Shown: positions 49,002 through 57,796 of the stretch, piece after piece | Numbering within the stretch: position 1 is the stretch's first letter | Layout: the number at the start of each line of letters is the position of its first letter | From: Blastococcus sp. TML/M2B | GTDB lineage: Bacteria > Actinomycetota > Actinomycetes > Mycobacteriales > Geodermatophilaceae | Reading direction: 5' to 3' | DNA length: 64,000 nt | Assembly (NCBI RefSeq): GCF_016612865.1 | Contig: NZ_JAENZZ010000002.1 | Location: 620,001-684,000 of the forward strand | The notes under the pieces: model-generated | The model's database searches: none | What the model saw: only the letters and a program-made list of their open reading frames with translations | What the model was told of the DNA's origin: nothing | Translations under genes and position numbers: made by a program

Positions 49002-49768
49002 GGTTCCAGGGTAGTTCGGCCCGGGGCGGGGGCGGCGGCGCCGCTCCCCCCGGCGGGGGGTGTCCGCGGCGGGGTCGCCGCCGCGCCCCCGGCGGCCGCC
49101 TGCTGCTGGGCGGCGACCCGCGCGGCGGCCTCGGCCGGCAGCGTGAGCGGCAGCGCCTCGCGCACCGGCATCGGCTCGGACCCGCGGACGACGACGATGG
49201 CGCGGAACGCCTCCTCGAGCGCGGCGGCCGCCTCGGGCCCTTCCGCGGCCGAGCCGCTCATGGTGCCGCGCAGGAACCAGCGCGGGCCGTCGACGCCGAG
49301 GAAGCGCGCCGCGCGGCGGGTGGGCTCCGGCGCAGGCTGGCCGGGCTGCGCCGGGGGCGCGGCGACGACGGTGCCCGCGAGCTCCCGGCCGAACGGGCCG
49401 TCGACCTCGCGCAGGGACGCGCCCTGACCGGAGGCGGTCGTGGCGATCTCCTGGCGGACGTCGTCCCAGATGCCCGCGGCGCGCGGGGCGGCGAAGGCGG
49501 CGACCTGGAGCAGCGAGTCGCCCGAGCGCAGCGTCGCGCCGACCACCTGGCCCTGCGGGTTCAGGTCCACCCGCAGCTCCATGCCGGGGCGGGCGGGCAG
49601 CCGCAGCGCGCCCAGGTCCAGCCGGGGCAGGCCGTCGTCCGGGGCGTCGGTGACGTCCCACGGCCCGCTGGTCGCCTGCACGTCCCGCTCGCGCACCTGC
49701 GGCTCCGGCGGCACGCCGCGTTCGCGCAGGCTGCGGTCGATCCGGTTGCGTCGTCGTCCGAACGGCAT
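48998..49768 (-). CDS. DUF3710 family protein
   Basis: This 256-residue protein corresponds to Rv2696c. After a basic start (PFGRRRNRIDRSL), the DUF3710 core contains PRLDLGALRLPARPGMELRVD, LQVAAFAAPRAAGIWDDVRQEIA, RFLGVDGPRWFLRGTMSG and a C-terminal Pro/Ala-rich tail. It is cytoplasmic and of unknown role. The ATG at 49768 is one base from the dut stop, and the gene's end overlaps the OB-fold gene. Confidence 0.87.
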   Translation of the reverse strand: MPFGRRRNRIDRSLRERGVPPEPQVRERDVQATSGPWDVTDAPDDGLPRLDLGALRLPARPGMELRVDLNPQGQVVGATLRSGDSLLQVAAFAAPRAAGIWDDVRQEIATTASGQGASLREVDGPFGRELAGTVVAAPPAQPGQPAPEPTRRAARFLGVDGPRWFLRGTMSGSAAEGPEAAAALEEAFRAIVVVRGSEPMPVREALPLTLPAEAAARVAAQQQAAAGGAAATPPRTPPAGGSGAAAPAPGRTTLEP

Positions 49769-49769
49769 G

Positions 49770-50270
49770 TCAGCCCTGCTCCTCGTCCACCGTGGTCGCG
49801 ATCCCCGTCGAGCCGTGCCCGCCCGCTCCCCGCTCGCTGCCGGGGAGCTCGTCCACCGGCACGAACCGGGCCCGGACAACCGGCTGCACCACCAGCTGGG
49901 CCACGCGGTCACCGCGCCGGAGGGTCAGCGTCGCGGTGGGGTCCAGGTTGACCAGGTTCACCTTGATCTCGCCCCGGTAGCCGGCGTCGATCGTCCCCGG
50001 CGCGTTCACCAGGCTCAGGCCGAGGCGGTGGGCCAGCCCGGAGCGCGGGTGCACGAACCCGGCGTAGCCCTCGGGGATGGCCACGGCCACGCCGGTGCCG
50101 ACGAGCGCGCGCTGGAGCGGCGCCAGCTCGACGTCCTCGGCGAGGGTGAGGTCGGCGCCGGCGTCGCCGGGCAACGCGTAGCGCGGCACGGTGCCCTCGG
50201 GGGACAGCAACGAGACCGGCACGTCCAGGTCGGACGAGGGGGCGTCGGGCACGTCGGCGACCCTACCCAC
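49770..50270 (-). CDS. dut: dUTP diphosphatase
   Basis: This 166-residue trimeric dUTPase hydrolyses dUTP to dUMP, keeping uracil out of DNA and feeding dTMP synthesis. All five motifs are visible: [10 protein letters not shown] (1), [11 protein letters not shown] (2), [16 protein letters not shown] (3), [10 protein letters not shown] (4) and [10 protein letters not shown] (5). The start at GTG 50270 is possible; GTG 50252 would remove six residues. It corresponds to Rv2697c. Confidence 0.95.
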   Translation of the reverse strand: MGRVADVPDAPSSDLDVPVSLLSPEGTVPRYALPGDAGADLTLAEDVELAPLQRALVGTGVAVAIPEGYAGFVHPRSGLAHRLGLSLVNAPGTIDAGYRGEIKVNLVNLDPTATLTLRRGDRVAQLVVQPVVRARFVPVDELPGSERGAGGHGSTGIATTVDEEQG

Positions 50271-50294
50271 GACGCCGGGCCCGGTACGCCCGGC

Positions 50295-51176
50295 TCAGGT
50301 CCCGCCGCGCAGGTCCCGCAGCACCCTGGCCGCCAGCGTCTCGGTGGCGCGGCGGTTGCCGCGCCCGGCCAGCGCGGCACCCAGGAGCAGCGGGGCCGCG
50401 GTCGGCACGGTCCTGACCAGGCGGCGGCCCATCCGGCGGCGCAGGGCACGCAGCCCGGCGGCACCCAGCACGGAGCCGAGCCCCGCGGTCTGCACGGACC
50501 GCTGCGCCGACCAGCTGGACAGGTAGGCCGCTCCGCGGGCGCGGGCGTCGCCGGGTGCGGGCCGGCCGTGCAGCTCGTGCAGCTCGCCGATGAGCACCAC
50601 CTCGACCGCCGCGGTGAGGACGGTCTCCGCCCCCAGCTCGAGCGGGACGGCGAGCAGCGACGGCGGCGCGAACCAGTGCGCCGCGGACAGCCCGCCGGTG
50701 GCCGCGCCGATCCCGGCGGTGAGCCGGGCCGCCCGCGCGATGAGCGCGTCGGCGATCTCCGCGTCGGACGCGCCGGGGTGCGCGGCGCGCAACCGGGCGC
50801 GATCGCGGACCGGCAGCCGGGGCGCGGCCGCCGACAGCAGGTCCCCGAGCACGGCGCCGGGCGAGCGGCCCGGCTCGGCCGGCGGGTCGGCGTCCGGCGG
50901 AGGTGGCGGGTCGGCGGCGCGGTTCCCGCCGACGGCGGCGCCGACGGCCGTGGCGACCGCACCGAGCACGTCGCGCAGCCCGGTCCGAGGGGGCGCCTCC
51001 CCCGCCGCCGGGCCCTCGGCGGCCCCAGTGCCGCCCACGAGGCCGGTGACGGCGTCGGCGACCGCGCGGGCCGCCCGCCCGAGCCCGGTCTCCTCGACCG
51101 GCGCCGGCGGAGGCGCGACGGGCCGGGGTGCCGGGACGTCGCGGAGCGCGCCGGTGCGCGCGGAGTGCTCGGTCAT
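50295..51176 (-). CDS. Hypothetical protein, possibly EcsC-like
   Basis: This 293-residue protein has a Pro/Ala-rich N-terminal 120 residues. A helical part follows (SDAEIADALIARAARLTAGIGAATGGLSAAHWFAPPSLLAVPLELGAETVLTAAVE, read in pieces) that recalls the pattern of EcsC-type proteins, then VGSVLGAAGLRALRRRMGRRL-like basic helices. It occupies the place of Rv2698 (DUF3093) of the mycobacterial order but does not look like that family. The function is unknown. Confidence 0.65.
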   Translation of the reverse strand: MTEHSARTGALRDVPAPRPVAPPPAPVEETGLGRAARAVADAVTGLVGGTGAAEGPAAGEAPPRTGLRDVLGAVATAVGAAVGGNRAADPPPPPDADPPAEPGRSPGAVLGDLLSAAAPRLPVRDRARLRAAHPGASDAEIADALIARAARLTAGIGAATGGLSAAHWFAPPSLLAVPLELGAETVLTAAVEVVLIGELHELHGRPAPGDARARGAAYLSSWSAQRSVQTAGLGSVLGAAGLRALRRRMGRRLVRTVPTAAPLLLGAALAGRGNRRATETLAARVLRDLRGGT

Positions 51177-51251
51177 GGGCCCCTCTCCCCGCAGTCCTCC
51201 CGGCCCCCGGCGCGGACGGCGGGGGCGGGAGGCATCTCGATCAGGCGTCGA

Positions 51252-51551
51252 TCAGGCGCAGTCGCGGCAGTACAGGTCGTTGCCCTTGGTCGCGGCGAGC
51301 CGGCTGCGGTGCTGCACCAGGAAGCAGCGCGAGCAGGTGAACTCGTCCTCCTGCTTGGGCAGCACGCGGACGGTGAGCTCCTCGTTCGAGAGGTCCGCGC
51401 CGGGGAGCTCGAGGTTCTCGTTGAAGTCGGTCTCGTCGACGTCGACGGACGAGGACTGGGCCTCGGCGCGCCGGGCCTTGAGCTCCTCGAGCGAGTCCTC
51501 GCCGAGCTCGTCGGCCTCGTTGCGGCGCGGGGCGTCGTAGTCGGTGGCCAT
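51252..51551 (-). CDS. DUF4193 family zinc-ribbon-like protein
   Basis: This 99-residue acidic protein, conserved in nearly all actinobacteria (Rv2699c), starts MATDYDAPRRNEADELGEDS. It contains ELPGADLSNEELTVRVLPKQ and two CxxC pairs (FTCSRCFL and LYCRDCA) that likely bind zinc. It is thought to be a small regulator; the biochemical role is unknown. A strong GAGGAGG site stands before the ATG. The 299 bases upstream to the phosphotransferase start hold the divergent promoters and nothing else visible. Confidence 0.9.
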   Translation of the reverse strand: MATDYDAPRRNEADELGEDSLEELKARRAEAQSSSVDVDETDFNENLELPGADLSNEELTVRVLPKQEDEFTCSRCFLVQHRSRLAATKGNDLYCRDCA

Positions 51552-51850
51552 GGGGTGCCCCTCCTCGTTGTTCTCGCGGGCGGTCGGTGCCCGCTTGTGC
51601 TGACGCGGTGCCGGATGGGCGCCGTCGTCTCGGCCGGTCGCCGGTGGGCGATCGGGGTGTCCGTGGGCAGGGCCCCGCGGGCGGGACGCTCTGCTTCGCG
51701 CCGGTCCCTGCCGTCCGCGAGGACGACGGATGGGACCGGCAGCCGCCCAACGCCGCAGGGGCTCGGTTTGTGCCCGCGGGCTCTCGGGCGACACCTCGGA
51801 CCCGCGGACGGGCCTCCGGACGGCGGAGCGCCAGAGGTTACCCTGCCGCC

Positions 51851-52897
51851 GTGGCGACTCCTGTGGGTGCTGATCCGACCGTCGTGGGCCCCTACCTGGC
51901 GCGTGCGCTGGGCGACCAGCGGTGGCAGGAGGTGACCGTCGACCTCATCGCAGCCGGTATGTCCAACCTCACGTACGTCGTGACACCGCAGGGCGGCTCC
52001 GAGGACGACGCCGTGATCCTCCGGCGGCCCCCGACGGGCGCGGTGCTGGCGACCGCCCACGACATGGTCCGCGAGCACAAGGTGATCTCCGCGCTGGACG
52101 GGACGGCCGTGCCGGTCCCCCGCACGCTGCACCTGTGCACCGACGAGTCGGTGCTGGGCGCGCCCTTCTACGTCATGGAGCGCGTCGTCGGCATCCACGC
52201 CGTCAGCTCCTTCCCGCCCGGGTACGCCGACGAGCCCGAGCAGCGCCGCGCGATCGGCGAGGGCCTCATCGACGTGCTGGCCGACCTGCACTCCGTCGAC
52301 CACGAGGCCGTGGGCCTGGGCGACTTCGGCCGCCCCGAGGGCTTCGCCGCCCGCCAGGTGCGCCGCTGGACCAAGCAGTGGGACGCCACCCGCGACCGGG
52401 ACCGCCCGCAGCTCGACGCGCTCGCCGCCCGGCTGGCCGAGACCGTGCCCGCCACGCAGCGGTCGAGCATCGTGCACGGCGACTACCGGCTGGACAACTG
52501 CCTGCTCGACCCGGCCGCGCCCGGCCGGATCAAGGCCGTCCTGGACTGGGAGATGTCGACGCTGGGCGACCCGCTCACCGACATCGGGATGATGTTCGTC
52601 TACTGGCCGCAGGCCGGTGAGGAGCGCGCCTCGACGCAGAGCTCGCTGACCACGCTGCCCGGCTTCCCGACCCGCCTCGAGGCGGCGGAGCGCTACGCCC
52701 AGCGGACGGGCACCGACCTGGGCGACCTGAACTGGTACGTCGGCTTCGCGTTCTTCAAGTTCGCCGCGATCATCGCCGGCATCGTGGCCCGCTCGGCCGC
52801 GGGTGCGATGGCCGGGAAGAACACCAGCGGCTACGCCGAGCGCATCGACCCGGTCGTCGAGCTGGGACGCGCCGCGCTCGAGGACGGTGCCATCTAG
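51851..52897 (+). CDS. Phosphotransferase family protein (APH/ACAD10-like kinase fold)
   Basis: This 348-residue protein has the aminoglycoside-phosphotransferase fold: AGMSNLTYVV (glycine loop), AVILRRPPTG (Lys region replaced by Arg-rich strand), SIVHGDYRLDNCLLD (catalytic loop with His/Asp/Asn) and KAVLDWEMSTLGDPLTDIG (metal-binding Asp). The long FYVMERVVG and FFKFAAIIAGI parts resemble the kinase domain of ACAD10/11, which acts on 4-hydroxyacyl-CoA. It is inserted between DUF4193 and cei, which are neighbours in mycobacteria. Confidence 0.86.
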   Translation: MATPVGADPTVVGPYLARALGDQRWQEVTVDLIAAGMSNLTYVVTPQGGSEDDAVILRRPPTGAVLATAHDMVREHKVISALDGTAVPVPRTLHLCTDESVLGAPFYVMERVVGIHAVSSFPPGYADEPEQRRAIGEGLIDVLADLHSVDHEAVGLGDFGRPEGFAARQVRRWTKQWDATRDRDRPQLDALAARLAETVPATQRSSIVHGDYRLDNCLLDPAAPGRIKAVLDWEMSTLGDPLTDIGMMFVYWPQAGEERASTQSSLTTLPGFPTRLEAAERYAQRTGTDLGDLNWYVGFAFFKFAAIIAGIVARSAAGAMAGKNTSGYAERIDPVVELGRAALEDGAI

Positions 52898-52926
52898 CCC
52901 GCCGGTCCGGCCCTAAGCTCGCGGGC

Positions 52927-53475
52927 GTGACGACGCTGCGCACCGAGGCACCCGCGGTGCGCACGCGCAGCGGGCGCCGCCCCCTGCCGCCGATCGTCTT
53001 CCTGCTGGTGCTGGCGCTGGTCGCCGGCGGCGTCTGGTGGAACGTCTTCCGCCAGGACGCCGAGCTGCGGGCCGAGAAGGACGCGGCCTGCGCCGAGGCG
53101 GAGGCCGCGCCGCAAGCCCTGGACCCGGCGACGGTGTCGGTGCGGGTCTACAACGCCTCCGACCAGGGCGGCCTGGCCCAGTCCGTCGCCGACGACCTGG
53201 GCGCCCGCGGGTTCACGATCGCCGAGATCGCCAACGACAACTCCGGCCGCGAGGTCACCGGCGTGGGCGAGGTGCGGCACGGCCCCAGCGGCAAGGGGAC
53301 GGCGGCCTTCGTGGCGCTGTACCTGCCCGGCGCCGAGCTGTACCAGGACGTCCGGGCCACCCAGCAGGTCGACCTCGTCCTCGGCCCGGAGTTCGTGATC
53401 GGCGAGAGCCTGGCCTCCGACGACGCCGTCACCGCGGCGCTCGCCCCGGCCGAGGAGGCCGCGGCCGACTGCTGA
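52927..53475 (+). CDS. cei: Cei-like envelope integrity protein (LytR C-terminal domain)
   Basis: This 182-residue protein corresponds to Rv2700. One N-terminal transmembrane helix (PIVFLLVLALVAGGVWWNVF) anchors an extracellular LytR_C domain: VSVRVYNASDQGGLAQSVADDLGARGFTI, then VGEVRHGPSGKGTAAFVALYLPGAEL and VDLVLGPEFV. In mycobacteria Cei supports envelope integrity; the same role is inferred here. The gene ends four bases from the convergent suhB gene. Confidence 0.87.
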   Translation: MTTLRTEAPAVRTRSGRRPLPPIVFLLVLALVAGGVWWNVFRQDAELRAEKDAACAEAEAAPQALDPATVSVRVYNASDQGGLAQSVADDLGARGFTIAEIANDNSGREVTGVGEVRHGPSGKGTAAFVALYLPGAELYQDVRATQQVDLVLGPEFVIGESLASDDAVTAALAPAEEAAADC

Positions 53476-53479
53476 GCGG

Positions 53480-54307
53480 TCAGCTCCCCGGGTCCGGGTG
53501 CAGCTCGCCCAGCAGGTCCAGGAACGCCGCGGCGATCCCCGGGGCGGCGGCCACGACCATCGGATCCCCGACCGCTCGCCCGCGCAGCCCGGTGACCACC
53601 GCGCCCGCCTCGGCCGCGATCAGCGCGCCGGCGGCGTGGTCCCAGGGGTTGAGCCCGGACTCGTAGTAGGCGTCGATCCGCCCCGCGGCGACCGAGCAGA
53701 GGTCGAGTGCTGCGCTGCCGTGCCGGCGGATGTCGCGCACCCGCGGGAGCAGCTCGGCGACGACGGCCCCCTGCGCCCGGCGCTGCTCGGCGCGGTAGCC
53801 GAAGCCGGTCGCCACGAGGCTCTGGTCGAGCACTCCCGCCCCGCTGGCGGTCAGCCGGACCGGTTCGGGCGCCGCCGGGGTGGCCAGGAACGCCCCGCCG
53901 CCGGTGACCGCGGTGAACAGCTCGCCGGTGGCAGCGTTGAGGACGACGCCGGCGCGGACCACGCCGTCGACCTCCGCGGCGATGGAGACCGCGTACGCGG
54001 GCAGGTCGTAGAGGAAGTTGACGGTGCCGTCGATCGGGTCGACCACCCAGCGGACGCCGGTCGTCCCGCTCCGCTCGGCGCCCTCCTCCCCCAGCACGCC
54101 GTCGTCCGGCCGGGCGCCGAGCAGCCGCCCCACGATCAGGTGCTCGCTGGCGGTGTCCACGGCGGTCACGACGTCGACGGGGCTGGACTTGACGGCCACG
54201 TCGTCGGCCGCGCCGGCCCGCCCGGAGCGGACCAGCTCCGCGGCCTCCCGGGCCGTGGCCACGGCCAGCGCCAGCAGGGCGGTGGGGTCGGGTGCGGTGG
54301 CGGTCAC
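53480..54307 (-). CDS. suhB: Inositol monophosphatase family protein (SuhB)
   Basis: This 275-residue phosphatase corresponds to Rv2701c. Metal-binding motifs are GEEGAE (with Glu), WVVDPIDGTVNFLYDLP (motif A, DPIDGT) and NPWDHAAGALIAAEAGA (motif B). It hydrolyses inositol 1-phosphate or related sugar phosphates. GTG 54307 is preferred as the start; GTG/ATG-like codons to 54325 are possible. It is divergent from ppgK. Confidence 0.92.
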   Translation of the reverse strand: MTATAPDPTALLALAVATAREAAELVRSGRAGAADDVAVKSSPVDVVTAVDTASEHLIVGRLLGARPDDGVLGEEGAERSGTTGVRWVVDPIDGTVNFLYDLPAYAVSIAAEVDGVVRAGVVLNAATGELFTAVTGGGAFLATPAAPEPVRLTASGAGVLDQSLVATGFGYRAEQRRAQGAVVAELLPRVRDIRRHGSAALDLCSVAAGRIDAYYESGLNPWDHAAGALIAAEAGAVVTGLRGRAVGDPMVVAAAPGIAAAFLDLLGELHPDPGS

Positions 54308-54362
54308 CCGCCGATGATCGCGCACCCGGGCGGCCCGCGGGGTCCCTCACTAGCCTGAGCCG

Positions 54363-55106
54363 ATGCAGGGCTTCGGGGTGGACATCGGCGGCAGCGGCAT
54401 CAAGGGATGCCTGGTGGACCTCGAGAAGGGGCAGCTGATCGGCGAACGGGTGCGCATCGAGACCCCGCAGCCCGCGCTCCCCGAACCGGTCTACGGCGTC
54501 GTCGGGCGGATCGTGGACTCCTTCGGCTGGACCGGGCGGATCGGCGTCACGTTCCCCGGCGTGATGAAGCAGGGCGTGGCGCACACCGCGGCCAACGTGG
54601 ACGAGAGCTGGATCGGCACCGACGTGGACGCCGGTCTCGGCGCGCACGTGCCCGGGACGGTCGAGACGCTCAACGACGCCGACGCCGCCGGGATCGCCGA
54701 GATGCGCTACGGCGCGGGCCGCGACCGCGCCGGCGTCGTCCTCATGCTGACGTTCGGCACCGGGATCGGCAGCGCGCTGTTCGTCGACGGGCACCTGGTG
54801 CCCAACACCGAGTTCGGTCACATCCAGGTCGACGGCGAGGACGGCGAGCGCCGGGCCGCTGCGTCGGCGCGGGAGCGCGAGGGGCTGGGCTACCCCGAGT
54901 GGGCCGCCCGGGTCGATCGCTACCTCGACGTGCTCGAGGCCGGGCTCTGGCCGGACCTGATCATCGTCGGCGGCGGGGTCAGCAGGAAGGCGCACAAGTG
55001 GGTGCCGCTGCTGAGCACCCGGACACCGGTCGTGCCGGCGCAGCTGCAGAACGACGCCGGCATCGTCGGGGCCGCATTGGCGGCGCACGAGCGGCCCGAG
55101 GGCTGA
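54363..55106 (+). CDS. ppgK: Polyphosphate glucokinase
   Basis: This 247-residue ROK-type kinase corresponds to Rv2702. It phosphorylates glucose with polyphosphate (or ATP). Motifs are [12 protein letters not shown] (phosphate 1), [31 protein letters not shown] (catalytic Asp) and [15 protein letters not shown] (phosphate 2). Glucose 6-phosphate from this enzyme would feed the central pool that also supports the trehalose genes. It lies directly before sigA, as in mycobacteria. Confidence 0.93.
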   Translation: MQGFGVDIGGSGIKGCLVDLEKGQLIGERVRIETPQPALPEPVYGVVGRIVDSFGWTGRIGVTFPGVMKQGVAHTAANVDESWIGTDVDAGLGAHVPGTVETLNDADAAGIAEMRYGAGRDRAGVVLMLTFGTGIGSALFVDGHLVPNTEFGHIQVDGEDGERRAAASAREREGLGYPEWAARVDRYLDVLEAGLWPDLIIVGGGVSRKAHKWVPLLSTRTPVVPAQLQNDAGIVGAALAAHERPEG

Positions 55107-55342
55107 CCGCGCTGGTCAGGACGACGGCCGCGGGACGGTGGAAACGCGGTGGTCCGTCGTTACAATGGTCACGCCCCAGCCCGCTGCACTCCAGCCGGGA
55201 GGGATCCCCCGGCCGGCCAGCGGTCAAACGCCGCGCAGGTCGACCGTGATCCCTGCTGCCGGAGCGCGTGTGCCGGGGTCGCTACCCGGGAGGACCACCG
55301 CGGCCCGCCCGGCGTTCGTCCCCACCCCGGGAAGGAACCTGA
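55107..55342 (+). promoter_or_regulatory. Leader/promoter region of sigA
   Basis: The 236-base gap has no gene. A TACAAT hexamer at 55161-55166 is a good -10 candidate. GTGGAAACG about 17 bases before it is a possible weak -35. It would give a long leader of about 170 bases. Confidence 0.45.
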
Positions 55343-56701
55343 GTGCCCGCCGACCAGCCAGCACCGGAAGCCGCCGACGCGAGCACCCCGAAGCGGTCCA
55401 GGACCGTGGCCGCCGGCGCCCGCGCCCCGAGGGCCACCGCCGCGGTCCCGGCGAACGGGGCAGCGGCGAAGAAGCCGGCGGCGAAGAAGCCCGCGAAGGC
55501 GGCCGGCACGGGCAAGGCCAAGCCGGCGATCGCCTCCTCCACCACCGCCGGCGAGGGCACGGTGCTGACCGCCGTGGCCCGGGACGGGACGACGGTCGCC
55601 GTGGTCGACGCCGGCTCCGAGGGGCTGACCCTCGACGAGACGGTCATGACCGGCAAGGACGGCGTCGAGGTCGCACCCGCCGAGGACGAGGCGGCCGAGC
55701 CGGGCAGCGGTGACTTCGAGTGGGACGAGGAGGAGGAGTCCGAGGCGCTGCGGCAGGCCCGCAAGGACGCCGAGCTCACCGCCTCGGCCGACTCGGTCCG
55801 CGCCTACCTCAAGCAGATCGGCAAGGTCGCGCTGCTCAACGCCGAGGAGGAGGTCGACCTCGCCAAGCGGATCGAGGCCGGTCTCTACGGCTCCGAGCGG
55901 CTGCGCCAGGTCGAGGACGAGGGCATCAAGCTCACCCCGCAGATGCGCCGCGACCTCAACTGGATCGTCCGCGACGGCGAGCGGGCCAAGAACCACCTGC
56001 TCGAGGCCAACCTGCGCCTGGTGGTCTCCCTCGCCAAGCGCTACACCGGCCGCGGCATGGCGTTCCTGGACCTCATCCAGGAGGGCAACCTCGGCCTCAT
56101 CCGCGCCGTCGAGAAATTCGACTACACCAAGGGCTACAAGTTCTCGACCTACGCCACCTGGTGGATCCGGCAGGCCATCACGCGCGCCATGGCCGATCAG
56201 GCGCGCACCATCCGCATCCCGGTGCACATGGTCGAGGTCATCAACAAGCTCGGCCGCATCCAGCGCGAGCTGCTCCAGGACCTGGGCCGCGAGCCCACCC
56301 CGGAGGAGCTGGCCAAGGAGATGGACATCACCCCGGAGAAGGTGCTGGAGATCCAGCAGTACGCCCGGGAGCCGATCAGCCTGGACCAGACCATCGGCGA
56401 CGAGGGCGACAGCCAGCTCGGTGACTTCATCGAGGACTCCGAGGCCGTCGTCGCCGTCGACGCGGTGAGCTTCACGCTCATGCAGGACCAGCTGACCAGC
56501 GTCCTGCAGACCCTGTCCGAGCGGGAGGCCGGCGTCGTCCGGCTGCGCTTCGGCCTCACCGACGGCCAGCCGCGCACCCTCGACGAGATCGGCCAGGTCT
56601 ACGGCGTGACCCGCGAGCGGATCCGCCAGATCGAGTCCAAGACGATGTCCAAGCTGCGCCACCCCAGCCGCAGCCAGGTCCTGCGGGATTACCTCGACTG
56701 A
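55343..56701 (+). CDS. sigA: Principal RNA polymerase sigma factor (SigA/HrdB)
   Basis: This 452-residue principal sigma-70 corresponds to Rv2703. The first 110 residues are a low-complexity Ala/Lys/Pro/Thr region ([16 protein letters not shown]), as in other actinobacterial HrdB proteins. Then come region 1.2 ([22 protein letters not shown]), region 2 ([40 protein letters not shown]), region 3 and the region 4 helix-turn-helix ([20 protein letters not shown]), ending RDYLD. The start codon GTG 55343 has AAGGAA seven bases upstream. It transcribes the housekeeping genes. Confidence 0.96.
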   Translation: MPADQPAPEAADASTPKRSRTVAAGARAPRATAAVPANGAAAKKPAAKKPAKAAGTGKAKPAIASSTTAGEGTVLTAVARDGTTVAVVDAGSEGLTLDETVMTGKDGVEVAPAEDEAAEPGSGDFEWDEEEESEALRQARKDAELTASADSVRAYLKQIGKVALLNAEEEVDLAKRIEAGLYGSERLRQVEDEGIKLTPQMRRDLNWIVRDGERAKNHLLEANLRLVVSLAKRYTGRGMAFLDLIQEGNLGLIRAVEKFDYTKGYKFSTYATWWIRQAITRAMADQARTIRIPVHMVEVINKLGRIQRELLQDLGREPTPEELAKEMDITPEKVLEIQQYAREPISLDQTIGDEGDSQLGDFIEDSEAVVAVDAVSFTLMQDQLTSVLQTLSEREAGVVRLRFGLTDGQPRTLDEIGQVYGVTRERIRQIESKTMSKLRHPSRSQVLRDYLD

Positions 56702-56791
56702 CGTCCTCCGGACGTCAGCGCGGCCAGCGGCGCCCGACGGCGAATGCGACGAACTCGTGGTCATCAGGCGCTGATCGCCACCAGTTCGTCG
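56698..56791 (+). terminator. Two hairpins after sigA
   Basis: The first is a perfect 9-bp stem CTGACGTCC-TCC-GGACGTCAG (56698-56718) overlapping the sigA stop. The second has 14-base arms pairing at 13 positions (56747-56760 with 56778-56791). Together they probably end sigA transcription. Confidence 0.65.
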
Positions 56792-56810
56792 AACTCGGCG
56801 GGGGCGTGTC

Positions 56811-57120
56811 GCAGCGGGGGGACGGCTCCTGGCCGCGGTGCAGTCGTGTCGTGCCGAGTGGGGCCCGGAGGGTCCCGCGCAGGCGCGACGGACGCGCTCG
56901 TGGCAGCGGGGGGACGGCTCCTGGCCGCGGTGCAGTCGTGTCGTGCCGAGTGGGGCCCGGAGGGTCCCGCGCAGGCGCGACGGACGCGCTCGTGGCAGCG
57001 GGGGGACGGCTCCTGGCCGCGGTGCAGTCGTGTCGTGCCGAGTGGGGCCCGGAGGGTCCCGCGCAGGCGCGACGGACGCGCTCGTGGCAGCGGGGGGACG
57101 GCAATTGGCCGCGGTGCGGT
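56811..57120. repeat. 92-bp tandem repeat (3.4 copies) downstream of sigA
   Basis: Units begin GCAGCGGGGGGACGGCTCCTG at 56811, 56903, 56995 and (partial, diverging after 18 bases) 57087. The spacing is exactly 92 bases each time and the three full units appear identical along their length. Because 92 is not a multiple of three, each reading frame in turn runs through the array. The open frames seen on both strands here are therefore a by-product and are not called as genes. Confidence 0.9.
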
Positions 57121-57429
57121 CCGGAGGACCGCAGTGTCACAGCAGCACGCCGCGGGCAGACCGCGTAGCGTGGGGGGCGTCAAGACAGCAGCGGACCCAC
57201 GGCCGCCCCGGTCACCCGACCGGGACGGCATGCGAGACCAGCACCAGCACGACCGGTTCCACCCCAGTGACGTCCCCTGCTGAACCCGCACTCCCCACGG
57301 CACATCACGGACTCATCTCGATCTGCGAGTCCGGGTTCGCCACCGGCTGAGCGGGAACACGAGGGGCCATCCTGGCGCTGTGCAGGAGGCCGATCCGCAT
57401 CCGCGGATCCGTGCGGTAGAGAGCGAGTG
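57121..57429. other. Non-coding stretch between the tandem repeat and the DUF7455 gene
   Basis: No gene is recognised. The perfect 7-bp hairpin GCGGTCC-GGA-GGACCGC (57116-57132) closes the repeat array. GATCCGCATCCGCGGATC near 57393-57410 is a small palindromic stretch in the likely promoter region of the next gene. Confidence 0.45.
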
Positions 57430-57654
57430 ATGAGCCAGATGACCCAGACGCTGACGACGACCCCGCCCACCGATGACCTCGTCGTTCCCTTCCACTGCGA
57501 CCGCTGTGGGGCTCTGGCCAAGGTGCGAGTCGTTCTCGCCAGTGGCAGCGACCTCGTCTTCTGCGGGCACCACGCGCGCGAGTACGAGAGCAAGCTCCGT
57601 GACATCGCCGTCGACATCATCGACACAGACGGCGAGCAGCGCGTAACTGCGTGA
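57430..57654 (+). CDS. Small DUF7455-like zinc-binding protein
   Basis: This 74-residue protein conserved next to sigA/hrdB in actinobacteria starts MSQMTQTLTTTPPTDD. It continues VVPFHCDRCGALAKVRVVLASGSDLVFCGHHAREYESKLRD (read in pieces). The pattern C-x2-C...C-x2-H is a treble-clef-like zinc site. The function is unknown; the conserved place after the principal sigma gene hints at a transcription-related role. ATG 57430 is taken; GTG 57427 directly before it is in frame. Confidence 0.8.
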   Translation: MSQMTQTLTTTPPTDDLVVPFHCDRCGALAKVRVVLASGSDLVFCGHHAREYESKLRDIAVDIIDTDGEQRVTA

Positions 57655-57796
57655 GAGAACGGCTATCGTCGCGCCCGCGATGACAGCCTCACCCGACGAC
57701 GCCGCCGGCTCCTCTCCCCCGCCCCGGGCGGAGGGGGGACCGGCGGCTCCGTCGTTCCCGGGCACCCCCGGTACACGGCGACCGGAGGAACCCAGC

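Noticed and set aside
56811-57120. Possible CRISPR array
   Set aside because: The repeats are directly adjacent 92-base units without unique spacers and there are no cas genes.
56744-57350. Overlapping open frames on both strands within the 92-bp repeat
   Set aside because: The repeat length is not a multiple of three, so all frames run through it; none has a ribosome binding site or recognisable protein.
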